A stretch of DNA of 64,000 nt from Lactococcus allomyrinae. GTDB lineage: Bacteria; Bacillota; Bacilli; Lactobacillales; Streptococcaceae. The translations under genes and the position numbers were made by a program. Shown piece by piece: positions 1-7,951 of the stretch. The stretch's first letter is position 1, and the number at the start of each line of letters is the position of its first letter. The notes below the pieces were generated by a model that saw nothing but the letters and a program-made list of their open reading frames with translations, was not told the DNA's origin and searched no databases. The stretch covers positions 372,001 through 436,000 of the forward strand of contig NZ_CP032627.1 of assembly GCF_003627095.1 (NCBI RefSeq), written 5' to 3'.

Positions 1-93
1 GATGCACGAAGTTTATATCTTAGCACTGTCCTTGTGGCATGAAGTTACATGGTGATGTCAATCTGTTTTTTCAGAGATAAAATAGGGAGAAAT

Positions 94-825
94 ATGGAAA
101 TTAAAAACAAAAATGTCTTTATTACAGGTTCAACGCGTGGAATTGGTAAAGCCATTGCAATCCAATTTGCAAAAGCAGGAAGTAATGTCGTGATTAATGG
201 TCGTTCAAGTATATCTGACGAATTACTTGCTGAATTTACTGCTTTTGGGATCAAAGCTGTAGGTATCTCAGGAGATATCTCAAAATCAGAAGACGCAAAA
301 CGAATGGTTGGCGAAGCTGTTGAAGCGTTGGGTTCAGTGGATATTTTGGTGAATAATGCAGGTATTACACGTGATGGCTTATCACTCAAAATGTCTGAAG
401 AAGATTTTGAAGCAGTACTCAAGATTAATCTGATAGGGGCGTTCAACATGACACAGGCTGTCCTAAAACCAATGACTAGAGCGAGAAGTGGTGCAATTAT
501 CAATATTTCATCAGTCGTTGGATTGATTGGTAATGCGGGTCAAGCAAATTATGCTGCATCAAAAGCGGGTTTAATTGGTTTCACAAAATCAATTGCTCGT
601 GAAGTAGCTGGACGTAATGTCCGTGTTAATGCTGTGGCACCAGGTTTTATTGAATCTGACATGACAGAAGTGCTCTCTGATAAAGTAAAAGATGCCATGA
701 AAGCTCAAATTCCAATGAAACGTTTTGGAAATCCAGAAGAAGTTGCGTCAGTTGTAAAATTCCTTGCAGAGCAAGAATATATGACTGGTCAAGTCTTAGC
801 AATTGACGGCGGAATGGCAATGTAA
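94..825 (+). CDS. fabG: 3-oxoacyl-[ACP] reductase FabG
   Basis: NADPH-dependent reductase of fatty-acid elongation, 243 residues, the usual family length. The glycine-rich cofactor motif TGSTRGIG is at residues 11-18, NNAG at 87-90, and the short-chain dehydrogenase catalytic set is S140, Y153 and K157. The C-terminus reads GQVLAIDGGMAM, typical of FabG. I chose the ATG at 94 because AGGGAG lies just upstream and the protein then begins MEIKNKNVFITG; an in-frame ATG at 49 has no comparable ribosome site. It is the first gene of the visible fab/acc cluster; the 93 bases before it show no coding sequence I recognise. Confidence 0.96.
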   Translation: MEIKNKNVFITGSTRGIGKAIAIQFAKAGSNVVINGRSSISDELLAEFTAFGIKAVGISGDISKSEDAKRMVGEAVEALGSVDILVNNAGITRDGLSLKMSEEDFEAVLKINLIGAFNMTQAVLKPMTRARSGAIINISSVVGLIGNAGQANYAASKAGLIGFTKSIAREVAGRNVRVNAVAPGFIESDMTEVLSDKVKDAMKAQIPMKRFGNPEEVASVVKFLAEQEYMTGQVLAIDGGMAM

Positions 826-836
826 TAAAATAATAT

Positions 837-880
837 GCTAGAAAGACTTATTTATAAACTCTCAAAAAATTCTTTCTAGC
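837..880. repeat. Intergenic inverted repeat after fabG
   Basis: GCTAGAAAGA at 837-846 is matched by TCTTTCTAGC at 871-880, a perfect 10-bp inverted repeat that could form a hairpin between fabG and fabF. No T-run follows, so it is not a standard terminator. Confidence 0.5.
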
Positions 881-939
881 TCAGTTATAATGTATGGGAT
901 ACTGCAAATTAATTGTGTGGTACTTTCATTCAAAAAGAA

Positions 940-1040
940 CAAAGTCGTTCAGAATTTGATTTCACCTGAAGTTGCTTTTTAACTTAGCAAGTGCATTCTA
1001 AATCCTCCACTGATGAAGTAATCACTTCAAGTTTGCGGAT
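940..1040. repeat. Fragment of the mosaic intergenic repeat family
   Basis: The stretch about 981-1010 (AACTTAGCAAGTGCATTCTA and following) is an inverted copy of one end of the module at 48080-48115. It is followed by TGATGAAGTAATCACTTCAA (1011-1030), the shared dyad seen also near 4102, 47987 and 58265. It fills the 288-bp fabG-fabF spacer. Confidence 0.6.
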
Positions 1041-1113
1041 AAGAGAAAAATTTGAATTAAGTAAAATTTGGTTAAAAGCCTTCTGAACATATCTAACAAT
1101 AAAGGATAAAAAT

Positions 1114-2337
1114 ATGACAAATCGTGTAGTTATCACAGGTTATGGTGTTGTTTCTGCAATTGGAAATACTCCAGAAGATTTTTGGAAAAGTCTTAAATCA
1201 GGTAAAACTGGTATTGGACCAATCACACACTTTGATGCGCAAGCAACGGGAATCTCTGTTGCTGCAGAAGTTAAAGATTTTCCATTTGACAAATATTTTG
1301 AGAAAAAAGATGCGCGTCGCATGGATACTTTTAGCTTATATGCTGTCTATGCAGCACTTGATGCTTTCAATATGTCAGGGATTAACGAAGAAAATACAGA
1401 CTTCGATCGTTTAGGCTGTATCATGGCTTCAGGTATTGGTGGTTTGGAACAGTCACAAAAAAATGCCCAAGTTATTCTCCAAAAAGGACCACGCAAAGTA
1501 GCGCCACTCTATGTGCCACTTGCAATTGCTAATATGGCAACAGGAAATGTTGCTTTGCGGACGGGTGCACGCGGTGTTTCTCGTGCCGAGGTGACAGCTT
1601 GTGCGGCTGGTGCCAACTCGATTGGTTCTGCTTTTCGTGAAATCAAGCATGGTTACGCAGATGCTATGATTGCTGGCGGTGCAGAAGCTGCAATTTGTGA
1701 ACTTGGTATTGCTGGTTTTGCTAATTTGACTGCACTTTCAAAAGAAACTGATCCAACGATTGCGTGTCGTCCTTTTGATAAAGACCGCAATGGTTTTGTG
1801 ATGGGTGAGGGTGCTGGAGCTGTAATTCTTGAAAGTCTTGAACACGCTCAAGCACGAGGCGCGAATATTCTTGCTGAAATTGTAGGTTATGGGAATACAA
1901 ACGATGCATTTCATATGACAACACCATCAGGTGTTGGGGCAGAAAAAGCAATGAAATTGGCGCTTGAAGAAGGCGGAATCAAACCTGAGGAAGTTGATTA
2001 CATCAATGCTCACGGAACTTCTACTCATGCAAATGAAGAAACAGAGGCAGCTGCGATTCATAATGTTATCGGGGATAAAGCACTCGTTTCATCTACTAAA
2101 TCATTTCACGGTCATGCTCTTGGTGGAACAGGTTCTATTGAGGCTGTTGCTACGATTATGTCCATGCAAAATAATTTTGCACCAGTGAATGCTGGGACAA
2201 AAGAACTTGATGAAGGAATGACGATTAACGTCGTGCTTGGTCAAGGTCAAGAAGCTGAAATTAATGTTGCGCTGAGCCAAGATTTTGGTTTTGGTGGACA
2301 CAATGCCGTTCTTGCATTTAAGAAATGGTCTGAATAA
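1114..2337 (+). CDS. fabF: Beta-ketoacyl-[ACP] synthase II FabF
   Basis: Condensing enzyme that elongates acyl-ACP with malonyl-ACP. The 407-residue protein has the thiolase-fold catalytic triad: nucleophile C163 in VTACAAGAN, H300 in NAHGTST, and a second histidine (H334) in the KSFHGHALGGTG segment. AAAGGA precedes the ATG. Some normally conserved positions differ: the loop before the cysteine reads GARGVSRAEVTACAAG, and KSFHGHALGG replaces the common KSxTGHxLGA form. With no fabB or second condensing enzyme in view, it may serve both roles, as reported for lactococcal FabF; that is inference. Confidence 0.95.
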   Translation: MTNRVVITGYGVVSAIGNTPEDFWKSLKSGKTGIGPITHFDAQATGISVAAEVKDFPFDKYFEKKDARRMDTFSLYAVYAALDAFNMSGINEENTDFDRLGCIMASGIGGLEQSQKNAQVILQKGPRKVAPLYVPLAIANMATGNVALRTGARGVSRAEVTACAAGANSIGSAFREIKHGYADAMIAGGAEAAICELGIAGFANLTALSKETDPTIACRPFDKDRNGFVMGEGAGAVILESLEHAQARGANILAEIVGYGNTNDAFHMTTPSGVGAEKAMKLALEEGGIKPEEVDYINAHGTSTHANEETEAAAIHNVIGDKALVSSTKSFHGHALGGTGSIEAVATIMSMQNNFAPVNAGTKELDEGMTINVVLGQGQEAEINVALSQDFGFGGHNAVLAFKKWSE

Positions 2338-2372
2338 AGAGATTAGAGTTGTGCGGTTTTTGAAGAGCTTTT

Positions 2373-2440
2373 TAGCAGTGAGTATTCTAAAAGTTAATTT
2401 TTAATGAATTTAGAAATGGTTTATAAGACGCTCACTGCTA
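2373..2440. repeat. Nested inverted repeat in fabF-accB spacer
   Basis: TAGCAGTGAG (2373-2382) pairs perfectly with CTCACTGCTA (2431-2440). Inside it TTCTAAA also pairs with TTTAGAA, so the spacer can fold into one long hairpin. It resembles a miniature palindromic insertion; there is no trailing T-run. Confidence 0.5.
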
Positions 2441-2476
2441 GAAATAGTTTTCATAAAAACCATATGGAGAAATATT

Positions 2477-2947
2477 ATGAATATCAATGAAGTTAAAGAA
2501 TTGATGAAACAGTTTGATGGTTCATCTTTACGTGAGTTTTCTTGGAAAAATGCAGAAGGCGAGCTTGGTTTTTCTAAAAATGATGGTCATGGAGTCGTTG
2601 CAGCATCAGCTGCACCAGCTCCTTTAGTCGCAACTGTTCCGAGCGCAGCTCCACTTGTAGAAAATGCTGAGAAGGTTTTGGACGAAGCTATTCCAGAAGT
2701 AAGTGTAGCAGAGGGAGAAGCAGTTAAATCTCCACTCGTAGGTGTGGCTTATCTGAAACCAACTCCTGAAAAAGCTGAGTTTGTAAGTGTTGGAGATAAT
2801 GTGAAGAAGGGGCAAACCTTGCTTATTATTGAAGCAATGAAAGTAATGAACGAAATCCCTGCTCCACGTGATGGCATCGTGACTGAAATTATGGTTTCTG
2901 CAGAAGAAGTTGTCGAGTTTGGTCAAGAATTGGTACGAATCAAGTAA
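2477..2947 (+). CDS. accB: Biotin carboxyl carrier protein of acetyl-CoA carboxylase
   Basis: Carries biotin between the carboxylase (AccC) and transferase (AccA/AccD) half-reactions. Length is 156 residues. An N-terminal helix is followed by an Ala/Pro-rich flexible linker (about 37-85) and a C-terminal biotinyl domain with the EAMKVMNE motif, in which K122 is the expected biotinylation site. A GGAG lies a few bases before the start. It sits between fabF and fabZ, as in other lactococci and streptococci. Confidence 0.95.
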   Translation: MNINEVKELMKQFDGSSLREFSWKNAEGELGFSKNDGHGVVAASAAPAPLVATVPSAAPLVENAEKVLDEAIPEVSVAEGEAVKSPLVGVAYLKPTPEKAEFVSVGDNVKKGQTLLIIEAMKVMNEIPAPRDGIVTEIMVSAEEVVEFGQELVRIK

Positions 2948-3041
2948 GAAATTCATGACAATGATTTTGTCAGTAAAGCTTAATGCTGACGAAAAAGCTG
3001 TCAGTAATTTTTGAAAGCATTTATTAGAGGAATTTTAGAAT

Positions 3042-3476
3042 ATGACTGAAACACGAATTGATGTAACTAAAATTATGGAGGCTTTGCCACATCGTTATCC
3101 ATTTTTATTGGTGGATCGTGTGATTGATATTGCTGATGATGAGATTACAGCAATCAAGAATGTGACGATAAATGAGGAATTTTTCCAAGGACATTTCCCA
3201 CAATATCCAGTAATGCCTGGGGTTTTGATTATGGAAGCTTTGGCACAAGCTGCAGGAGTTTTGGAATTATCAAAACCTGAAAATAAAGGGAAACTGGTCT
3301 TTTATGCCGGCATGGATAATGTCAAATACAAAAAGCAAGTTACGCCAGGAGACCAACTTGTTTTGCACGCAAAGTTTATCAAACGTCGCGGACCTATTGC
3401 AGTGGTTGAAGCGCAAGCAACAGTGGATGGAAAATTAGCAGCGAAAGGTACTTTGACTTTTGCTCTAGGTGCTTAG
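3042..3476 (+). CDS. fabZ: 3-hydroxyacyl-[ACP] dehydratase FabZ
   Basis: Hot-dog-fold dehydratase that makes trans-2-enoyl-ACP during fatty-acid elongation. The 144-residue protein has [13 protein letters not shown] near the N-terminus and the active-site block [20 protein letters not shown], with catalytic H51 and E65. AGAGGAA precedes the ATG. It is the last fab gene before a very long spacer that separates it from accC. Confidence 0.95.
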   Translation: MTETRIDVTKIMEALPHRYPFLLVDRVIDIADDEITAIKNVTINEEFFQGHFPQYPVMPGVLIMEALAQAAGVLELSKPENKGKLVFYAGMDNVKYKKQVTPGDQLVLHAKFIKRRGPIAVVEAQATVDGKLAAKGTLTFALGA

Positions 3477-3519
3477 TTTTCTGATCATTTATTGATTCGT
3501 TTGAGCGTATGTTGTGTGC

Positions 3520-4122
3520 TTTGGAGTAGCTCACTCGGTGCTACACCCCTAGCTCATAGATAGGGGCTGAAGCGAAGGACTAACCGCATATTGAAGAGAT
3601 GAGGTTGTACCTTGAATTCAGTGGTGAGTTGAGACCCCTACTGAATAAGTCTTGGCTTTATTTTAATGATGACTGATTATTTTTCAGTTATGGTGCATTT
3701 TTGGATTTATTTTAACTCAGCAAGTGTGTGCTAAGTTTCCCACCTCTCAAAGGTAGCGGAATAAGCAACGCTAAACTCTGAGTTCTACTGCCTTAGGGTC
3801 TTAGTGCTTTAGCGATTGCGATTTGTCGGTTGCCACTGCGACTAGGTGCTTTGCCTTTTGCTCTTGCTTTAGCAGCTAAGCGAACGGACAGCGTAGCAAT
3901 GAAGTTGCACAGACCGTTCGTAGAACAGCGTGCAAAGCAGAAGTTGCGGAGATAGTGAAATTGACAGCGTAGCAAAGCGAGGTAGACTTCAAGGACAGGA
4001 CCATTTCGCCTTGCGACTTTTAGTCGCTTAGAGCGAATGGATAACGTAGCGAAGCGGAGGTGTGACCTCATATCTTTGATGTGAGGTTGTACCCCAACAA
4101 TGAAGTAATCACTTCAATTTTA
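3520..4122. repeat. Large mosaic intergenic repeat between fabZ and accC
   Basis: Most of the 822-bp gap is a patchwork of modules found elsewhere in the window. About 3709-3790 is an inverted copy of the 48031-48115 and 58389-58470 module. About 3786-4030 resembles 60508-60640, including the ACCGTTCGTAGAAC segment. About 4058-4096 (GACCTCATATCTTTGATGTG) is inverted at 58313-58350. The dyad GAAGTAATCACTTC lies at 4105-4118. An open frame of 92 codons on the minus strand here is repeat-derived and unlikely to be a gene. Confidence 0.7.
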
Positions 4123-4138
4123 GTTATAAAAGTTTTGC

Positions 4139-4144
4139 TATAAT
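4139..4144 (+). promoter_or_regulatory. Possible internal promoter for accC-accD-accA
   Basis: A TATAAT box lies about 155 bases before the accC start, downstream of the repeat mosaic. No good -35 is visible. The later stretch TTCTGT-ATTG-ACAGAA (4165-4180) is a small hairpin related to the window-wide palindrome. After a separation this long, accC is likely to have its own promoter, but that is inference. Confidence 0.4.
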
Positions 4145-4298
4145 TTTTATTAAAGCAAAAAAATTTCTGTATTGACAGAAACTTTCTATTTGGAGAAAGG
4201 AATTGAGTTCAGCTATTTAGAAATGATGAGTCTACTGTTTGCTTATTACAGCAGACAGAGTGTTATCGTTTTATATAGCTGATACTCGCATCTTAGAT

Positions 4299-5666
4299 AT
4301 GTTTAATAAAATTTTAATCGCCAATCGTGGCGAAATCGCAGTTCGGATTATCCGTGCTGCTCGTGAATTAGGTGTAGAAACTGTCGCAGTTTATTCGGAA
4401 GCTGACCGTGATGCATTACATGTTGCACTCGCTGATGAGGCGATTTGCATTGGACCAGCGCGTGCAGCAAGCTCATACTTGAATATGAATAATATTCTTT
4501 CAGCGGCAGTTGCAACAGGTGCGCAAGCCATTCATCCAGGGTTTGGTTTCCTTTCTGAAAACTCAAAATTTGCTCGCCTTTGCGAAGAAATGAATATCAA
4601 ATTTATCGGTCCCAGCGCTTCTGTAATGGATATGATGGGAGATAAAATCAATGCCCGTGCTGAGATGATTAAAGCTGGCGTGCCCGTCACACCAGGCTCT
4701 AAAGGTGAAGTACATACCACTGATGAAGCAGTGAAAATTGCAGAAGAGATTGGCTATCCAATTATGCTTAAAGCTTCAGCAGGCGGTGGCGGTAAAGGAA
4801 TTCGTAAAGTAAATAATGTTGAAGAACTTGTCCCAGCTTTTGAAGCAGCAACAGCCGAAGCAAAAGCGGCATTTGGTAACGGGGCGATGTTTATCGAACG
4901 CATGATTTTCCCAGCACGTCATATTGAGGTGCAAATTTTGGGTGACCAGCATGGTCATACGATTCATCTTGGTGAGCGTGACTGTTCTTTGCAACGTAAT
5001 AACCAAAAAGTATTGGAAGAATCGCCTTCGGTTGCTATCGGCCATACTTTGCGTGAAAAAATCTGTACTGCGGCAGTCAAAGCTGCAGCGCACGTAGGTT
5101 ATGAAAATGCGGGAACAATTGAGTTTCTGTTGGATGAAGCTTCTGGAAATTTCTACTTTATGGAAATGAATACGCGAGTGCAAGTTGAACATCCAGTCAC
5201 AGAATTTGTCAGTGGTGTTGATATTGTCAAAGAACAAATCCGAATTGCCGCTGGTTCAGAACTTTCTGTGAAGCAAGAAGAAATTGTATTCAAAGGTCAT
5301 GCCATCGAATGCCGAATCAATGCAGAGAATCCTAAATTTAACTTTGCGCCATCACCAGGAAAAATTACAAATCTTTTCTTACCATCGGGTGGTGTAGGTT
5401 TACGTGTAGATTCAGCGATGTACGCAGGTTATACGATTCCTCCCTATTATGATTCGATGATTGCTAAAGTCATTGTTCATGGGGAAAATCGCTTTGAGGC
5501 ATTGATGAAAATGCAACGTGCCCTGATGGAATTCGATGTTGAAGGTGTAACGACAAATATTGACTTCCAATTAGAACTCATCGCTGACCCTTATGTTGTC
5601 GCTGGTGATTACGACACAAGTTTCTTGGGTAATGTTTTCTTACCAGAATACCTGAAAGAAGACTGA
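4299..5666 (+). CDS. accC: Acetyl-CoA carboxylase, biotin carboxylase subunit
   Basis: ATP-dependent carboxylation of the AccB biotin; 455 residues, the standard length. It begins MFNKILIANRGEIAVRI, the conserved family start, so the ATG at 4299 is preferred over an in-frame TTG at 4239. ATP-grasp features include GGGGKG at 162-167, then ERDCSLQRNNQKVLEE and MNTRVQVEHPVTE further on. I see no clear Shine-Dalgarno within 15 bases of the ATG, although GGAGAAAGGA occurs about 100 bases upstream, so the 5' end of the message is uncertain. The stop is followed by a copy of the CTGTCAG palindrome. Confidence 0.94.
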   Translation: MFNKILIANRGEIAVRIIRAARELGVETVAVYSEADRDALHVALADEAICIGPARAASSYLNMNNILSAAVATGAQAIHPGFGFLSENSKFARLCEEMNIKFIGPSASVMDMMGDKINARAEMIKAGVPVTPGSKGEVHTTDEAVKIAEEIGYPIMLKASAGGGGKGIRKVNNVEELVPAFEAATAEAKAAFGNGAMFIERMIFPARHIEVQILGDQHGHTIHLGERDCSLQRNNQKVLEESPSVAIGHTLREKICTAAVKAAAHVGYENAGTIEFLLDEASGNFYFMEMNTRVQVEHPVTEFVSGVDIVKEQIRIAAGSELSVKQEEIVFKGHAIECRINAENPKFNFAPSPGKITNLFLPSGGVGLRVDSAMYAGYTIPPYYDSMIAKVIVHGENRFEALMKMQRALMEFDVEGVTTNIDFQLELIADPYVVAGDYDTSFLGNVFLPEYLKED

Positions 5667-5693
5667 TAGAACTTCTGTCAGCGATAACTAAAG

Positions 5694-5940
5694 CTGTCAG
5701 TATACTGACAGAAAAAATAACTCTGAGTGAAGTCATACTAGTTTACCTTTAATTTTACTACGTAAAATTATTAGATGAACTGCAAAGATACTGCCTTGCG
5801 ACGATTGAGAAAAGCTGTGCTTTTCTTATTCGCAACCTTGACGCAGTGCGTCAAGCGCAAGAAGCGGTTTGCGTGAAACGTAAACTTTAACTTTTAAACC
5901 TATGGTTTAAAAGTTAAACAGTATCAAGACTAATTTTTGT
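5694..5940. repeat. Palindrome copy plus mosaic repeat after accC
   Basis: CTGTCAGTATACTGACAG (5694-5711) is a variant of the recurrent palindrome with a 4-base centre. Positions about 5776-5935 then match the family at 60508-60760: the ACTGCAAAGATACTGCCTT start, GAGAAAAGC, AAGCGCAAGAAG, and a paired TTAACTTTTAAACC / GGTTTAAAAGTTAA hairpin. The 332-bp gap holds no gene. Confidence 0.65.
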
Positions 5941-5998
5941 CAAAACGTAAAACGAATTAACTTCACAAGTTTAACAAAAACGAGAAAAGGAAGCAAAA

Positions 5999-6871
5999 AT
6001 GGCTCTTTTCCAAAAGAAAAAATACATTAAAATCAACCCGAATCGTTCAATCATTGAAAAACAAGCTGAAAATCCTGAAGTTCCTGACGAACTTTTTGCA
6101 AAATGTCCAGCGTGTAAACATACGATTTATCAAAAAGATTTAGGTGAAACAAAAGTTTGTCCAAACTGTGACTATAATTTTCGAATCACGGCTCATGAGC
6201 GTCTTGCTCTTGTAGCGGATGAAAAATCATTCGAAGAAATGTTCACAGGAATTAATACAAAAAATCCACTTGATTTTCCTGGATACCTTGAAAAGTTAGA
6301 AGCGACAAAAGCAAAAACAGGCCTTGATGAAGCGATTATGACGGGAAGTGCAACGATTAAAGGTCAAAAAACGCTACTCGCCATTATGGATTCAACTTTT
6401 ATCATGGCTTCAATGGGAACCGTTGTCGGTGAAAAATTGACTCGACTTTTTGAATATGCGACTGAAGAAAAGCTGCCTGTTATTGTTTTTACAGCATCGG
6501 GTGGTGCTAGGATGCAAGAAGGAATTATGAGTTTGATGCAAATGGCAAAGACATCGGCTGCTGTTAAACGTCACTCAGCTGCTGGTCTTTTGTATATTAC
6601 TGTTTTGACAGATCCAACAACAGGAGGTGTTACAGCATCATTTGCGAGCTTGGGGGATATTATTTTGGCAGAACCCCAATCACTCATTGGTTTTGCGGGA
6701 CGTCGAGTTATTGAGCAAACAGTACGTCAAACGTTGCCAGATGATTTCCAAAAAGCAGAATTTTTGCTCAAGCACGGTTTTGTAGATGGTATTGTAAAGC
6801 GTACGGAACTTCGAGAAAAACTTGCTCTTTTACTTGCACTTCATGCTGAAAAGGAGAATGAAAATGTCTGA
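5999..6871 (+). CDS. accD: Acetyl-CoA carboxylase, carboxyltransferase beta subunit
   Basis: One half of the carboxyltransferase that moves CO2 from biotin to acetyl-CoA. The 290-residue protein has an N-terminal four-cysteine zinc ribbon (C36, C39, C54, C57) and a crotonase-fold domain with SGGARMQEG and [23 protein letters not shown] precedes the ATG. The last 8 bases overlap the start of accA, which suggests translational coupling of the two subunits. Confidence 0.95.
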   Translation: MALFQKKKYIKINPNRSIIEKQAENPEVPDELFAKCPACKHTIYQKDLGETKVCPNCDYNFRITAHERLALVADEKSFEEMFTGINTKNPLDFPGYLEKLEATKAKTGLDEAIMTGSATIKGQKTLLAIMDSTFIMASMGTVVGEKLTRLFEYATEEKLPVIVFTASGGARMQEGIMSLMQMAKTSAAVKRHSAAGLLYITVLTDPTTGGVTASFASLGDIILAEPQSLIGFAGRRVIEQTVRQTLPDDFQKAEFLLKHGFVDGIVKRTELREKLALLLALHAEKENENV

Positions 6872-7619
6872 TATTGCTAAAATTATCAATAAAGCAAGAG
6901 CAGCAGACCGCATTTCTGCTCGTGATATTATTACTCATGTTTTTACTGACTTTTTTGAACTTCACGGCGATCGTCAATTCACAGATGATGAAGCCATTGT
7001 TGGTGGAATCGCACGATTTAATGGCAAATCTGTAACGGTTATTGGTATCCAAAAAGGAAGAAATCTTGAAGAAAATTTAGCAACAAACTTTGGTCAACCT
7101 TCACCTAATGGCTATCGTAAAGCGCTACGCTTGATGAAGCAAGCAGAAAAATTTGGTCGCCCTGTCATTACTTTTGTCAATACAGCAGGAGCTTACCCAG
7201 GGATTGAAGCTGAAGAACGCGGTCAAGGAGAAGCTATCGCAAGAAATCTGTTCGAGATGTCAGATTTGAAAGTGCCTATTATTGCCATCATCACTGGAGA
7301 AGGTGGTTCAGGTGGTGCTTTGGCTCTGGCAGTAGCCAATAAAGTATTCATTCTTGAGAATGCTGTTTACTCGGTTTTATCACCAGAAGGATTTGCAACA
7401 ATCCTTTGGAAAGATGGTACAAGACGGGATGAGGCAGCCGAGCTCATGAAGATTACGGCTCCACATCTGCTTGATATGGGTGTAGTTGATGGCATCATAT
7501 CAGAAGAAAATCTTGTCGAAAACATTAAGAGTGTACTGACAGAACAAATCGAAAATCTGTCAGTGCTGACAGCACATGAACTAGCAGAACAACGCTACGA
7601 GCGTTTCAGAAAATACTAA
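6864..7619 (+). CDS. accA: Acetyl-CoA carboxylase, carboxyltransferase alpha subunit
   Basis: Partner of AccD in malonyl-CoA formation; 251 residues. The start at 6864 is chosen because AAGGAG (6851-6856) is 7 bases away, whereas the ATG at 6858 is too close and longer in-frame extensions lie inside accD. The motif [16 protein letters not shown] is present. The C-terminus contains two copies of the recurrent palindrome core read in frame (SVLTE and NLSVLTA), in a region where the family is variable. A strong terminator follows, closing the fab/acc cluster. Confidence 0.95.
   Translation: MSDIAKIINKARAADRISARDIITHVFTDFFELHGDRQFTDDEAIVGGIARFNGKSVTVIGIQKGRNLEENLATNFGQPSPNGYRKALRLMKQAEKFGRPVITFVNTAGAYPGIEAEERGQGEAIARNLFEMSDLKVPIIAIITGEGGSGGALALAVANKVFILENAVYSVLSPEGFATILWKDGTRRDEAAELMKITAPHLLDMGVVDGIISEENLVENIKSVLTEQIENLSVLTAHELAEQRYERFRKY
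7558..7573. repeat. CTGTCAG-type 16-bp palindrome inside accA
   Basis: CTGTCAGTGCTGACAG, read in the accA frame as Leu-Ser-Val-Leu-Thr. A half copy (GTACTGACAG) lies about 25 bases earlier in the same frame. It is part of the window-wide family. Confidence 0.85.
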
Positions 7620-7644
7620 AAATCAGTTTTAACTGGTTTTTTTT
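7618..7644 (+). terminator. Rho-independent terminator after accA
   Basis: AAAATCAGTT and AACTGGTTTT pair around a two-base loop (one G-T pair) and are followed by a run of T. It begins at the accA stop codon. Confidence 0.85.
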
Positions 7645-7850
7645 ATTTATAAACAAATAATTATTTCATAATATTAAGTAGTTTTGGATTTAAGTAAAAT
7701 AAAATTCGTAATAAATTTATTCAGTTACAATTTGTAACTGCTTTTCTTTTTATACGAAATGATAAAGTAATCAAAATTACATTTTTTTAGATATACTTAA
7801 TAAAGTAATAAATATATTACATTGTTGATAGATAAAGGAGCTATTTAAAA

Positions 7851-7943
7851 ATGTTGAAAACAAGACGTCATTCCTGAATTGTTATTGTTGAAATTCAAGT
7901 AATAACAATTTTGTTGGTAACAAGAAAAACCAAAAATTCAGGA
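7851..7943 (+). promoter_or_regulatory. Possible leader-peptide / anti-Shine-Dalgarno control region
   Basis: A ribosome site AAGGAG (7835-7840) precedes an 8-codon ORF, MLKTRRHS, ending at TGA 7875-7877. Its last codons lie in TCCTGAATT (7872-7880), which is perfectly complementary to AATTCAGGA (7935-7943), the sequence containing the Shine-Dalgarno of the surface protein at 7952. A competing 10-bp hairpin, AATTGTTATT (7877-7886) with AATAACAATT (7901-7910), overlaps the same anti-SD arm. This has the layout of a translation attenuator. The pairing is seen directly; the regulation is inferred. Confidence 0.4.
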
Positions 7944-7951
7944 GAAATTAG

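Noticed and set aside
1..93. C-terminal end of fabD
   Set aside because: fabD usually precedes fabG, but no frame here reads as its end; the stretch looks like spacer.
3793..4071. Minus-strand 92-codon open frame
   Set aside because: It lies wholly within the mosaic repeat and has no ribosome site or recognisable domain.
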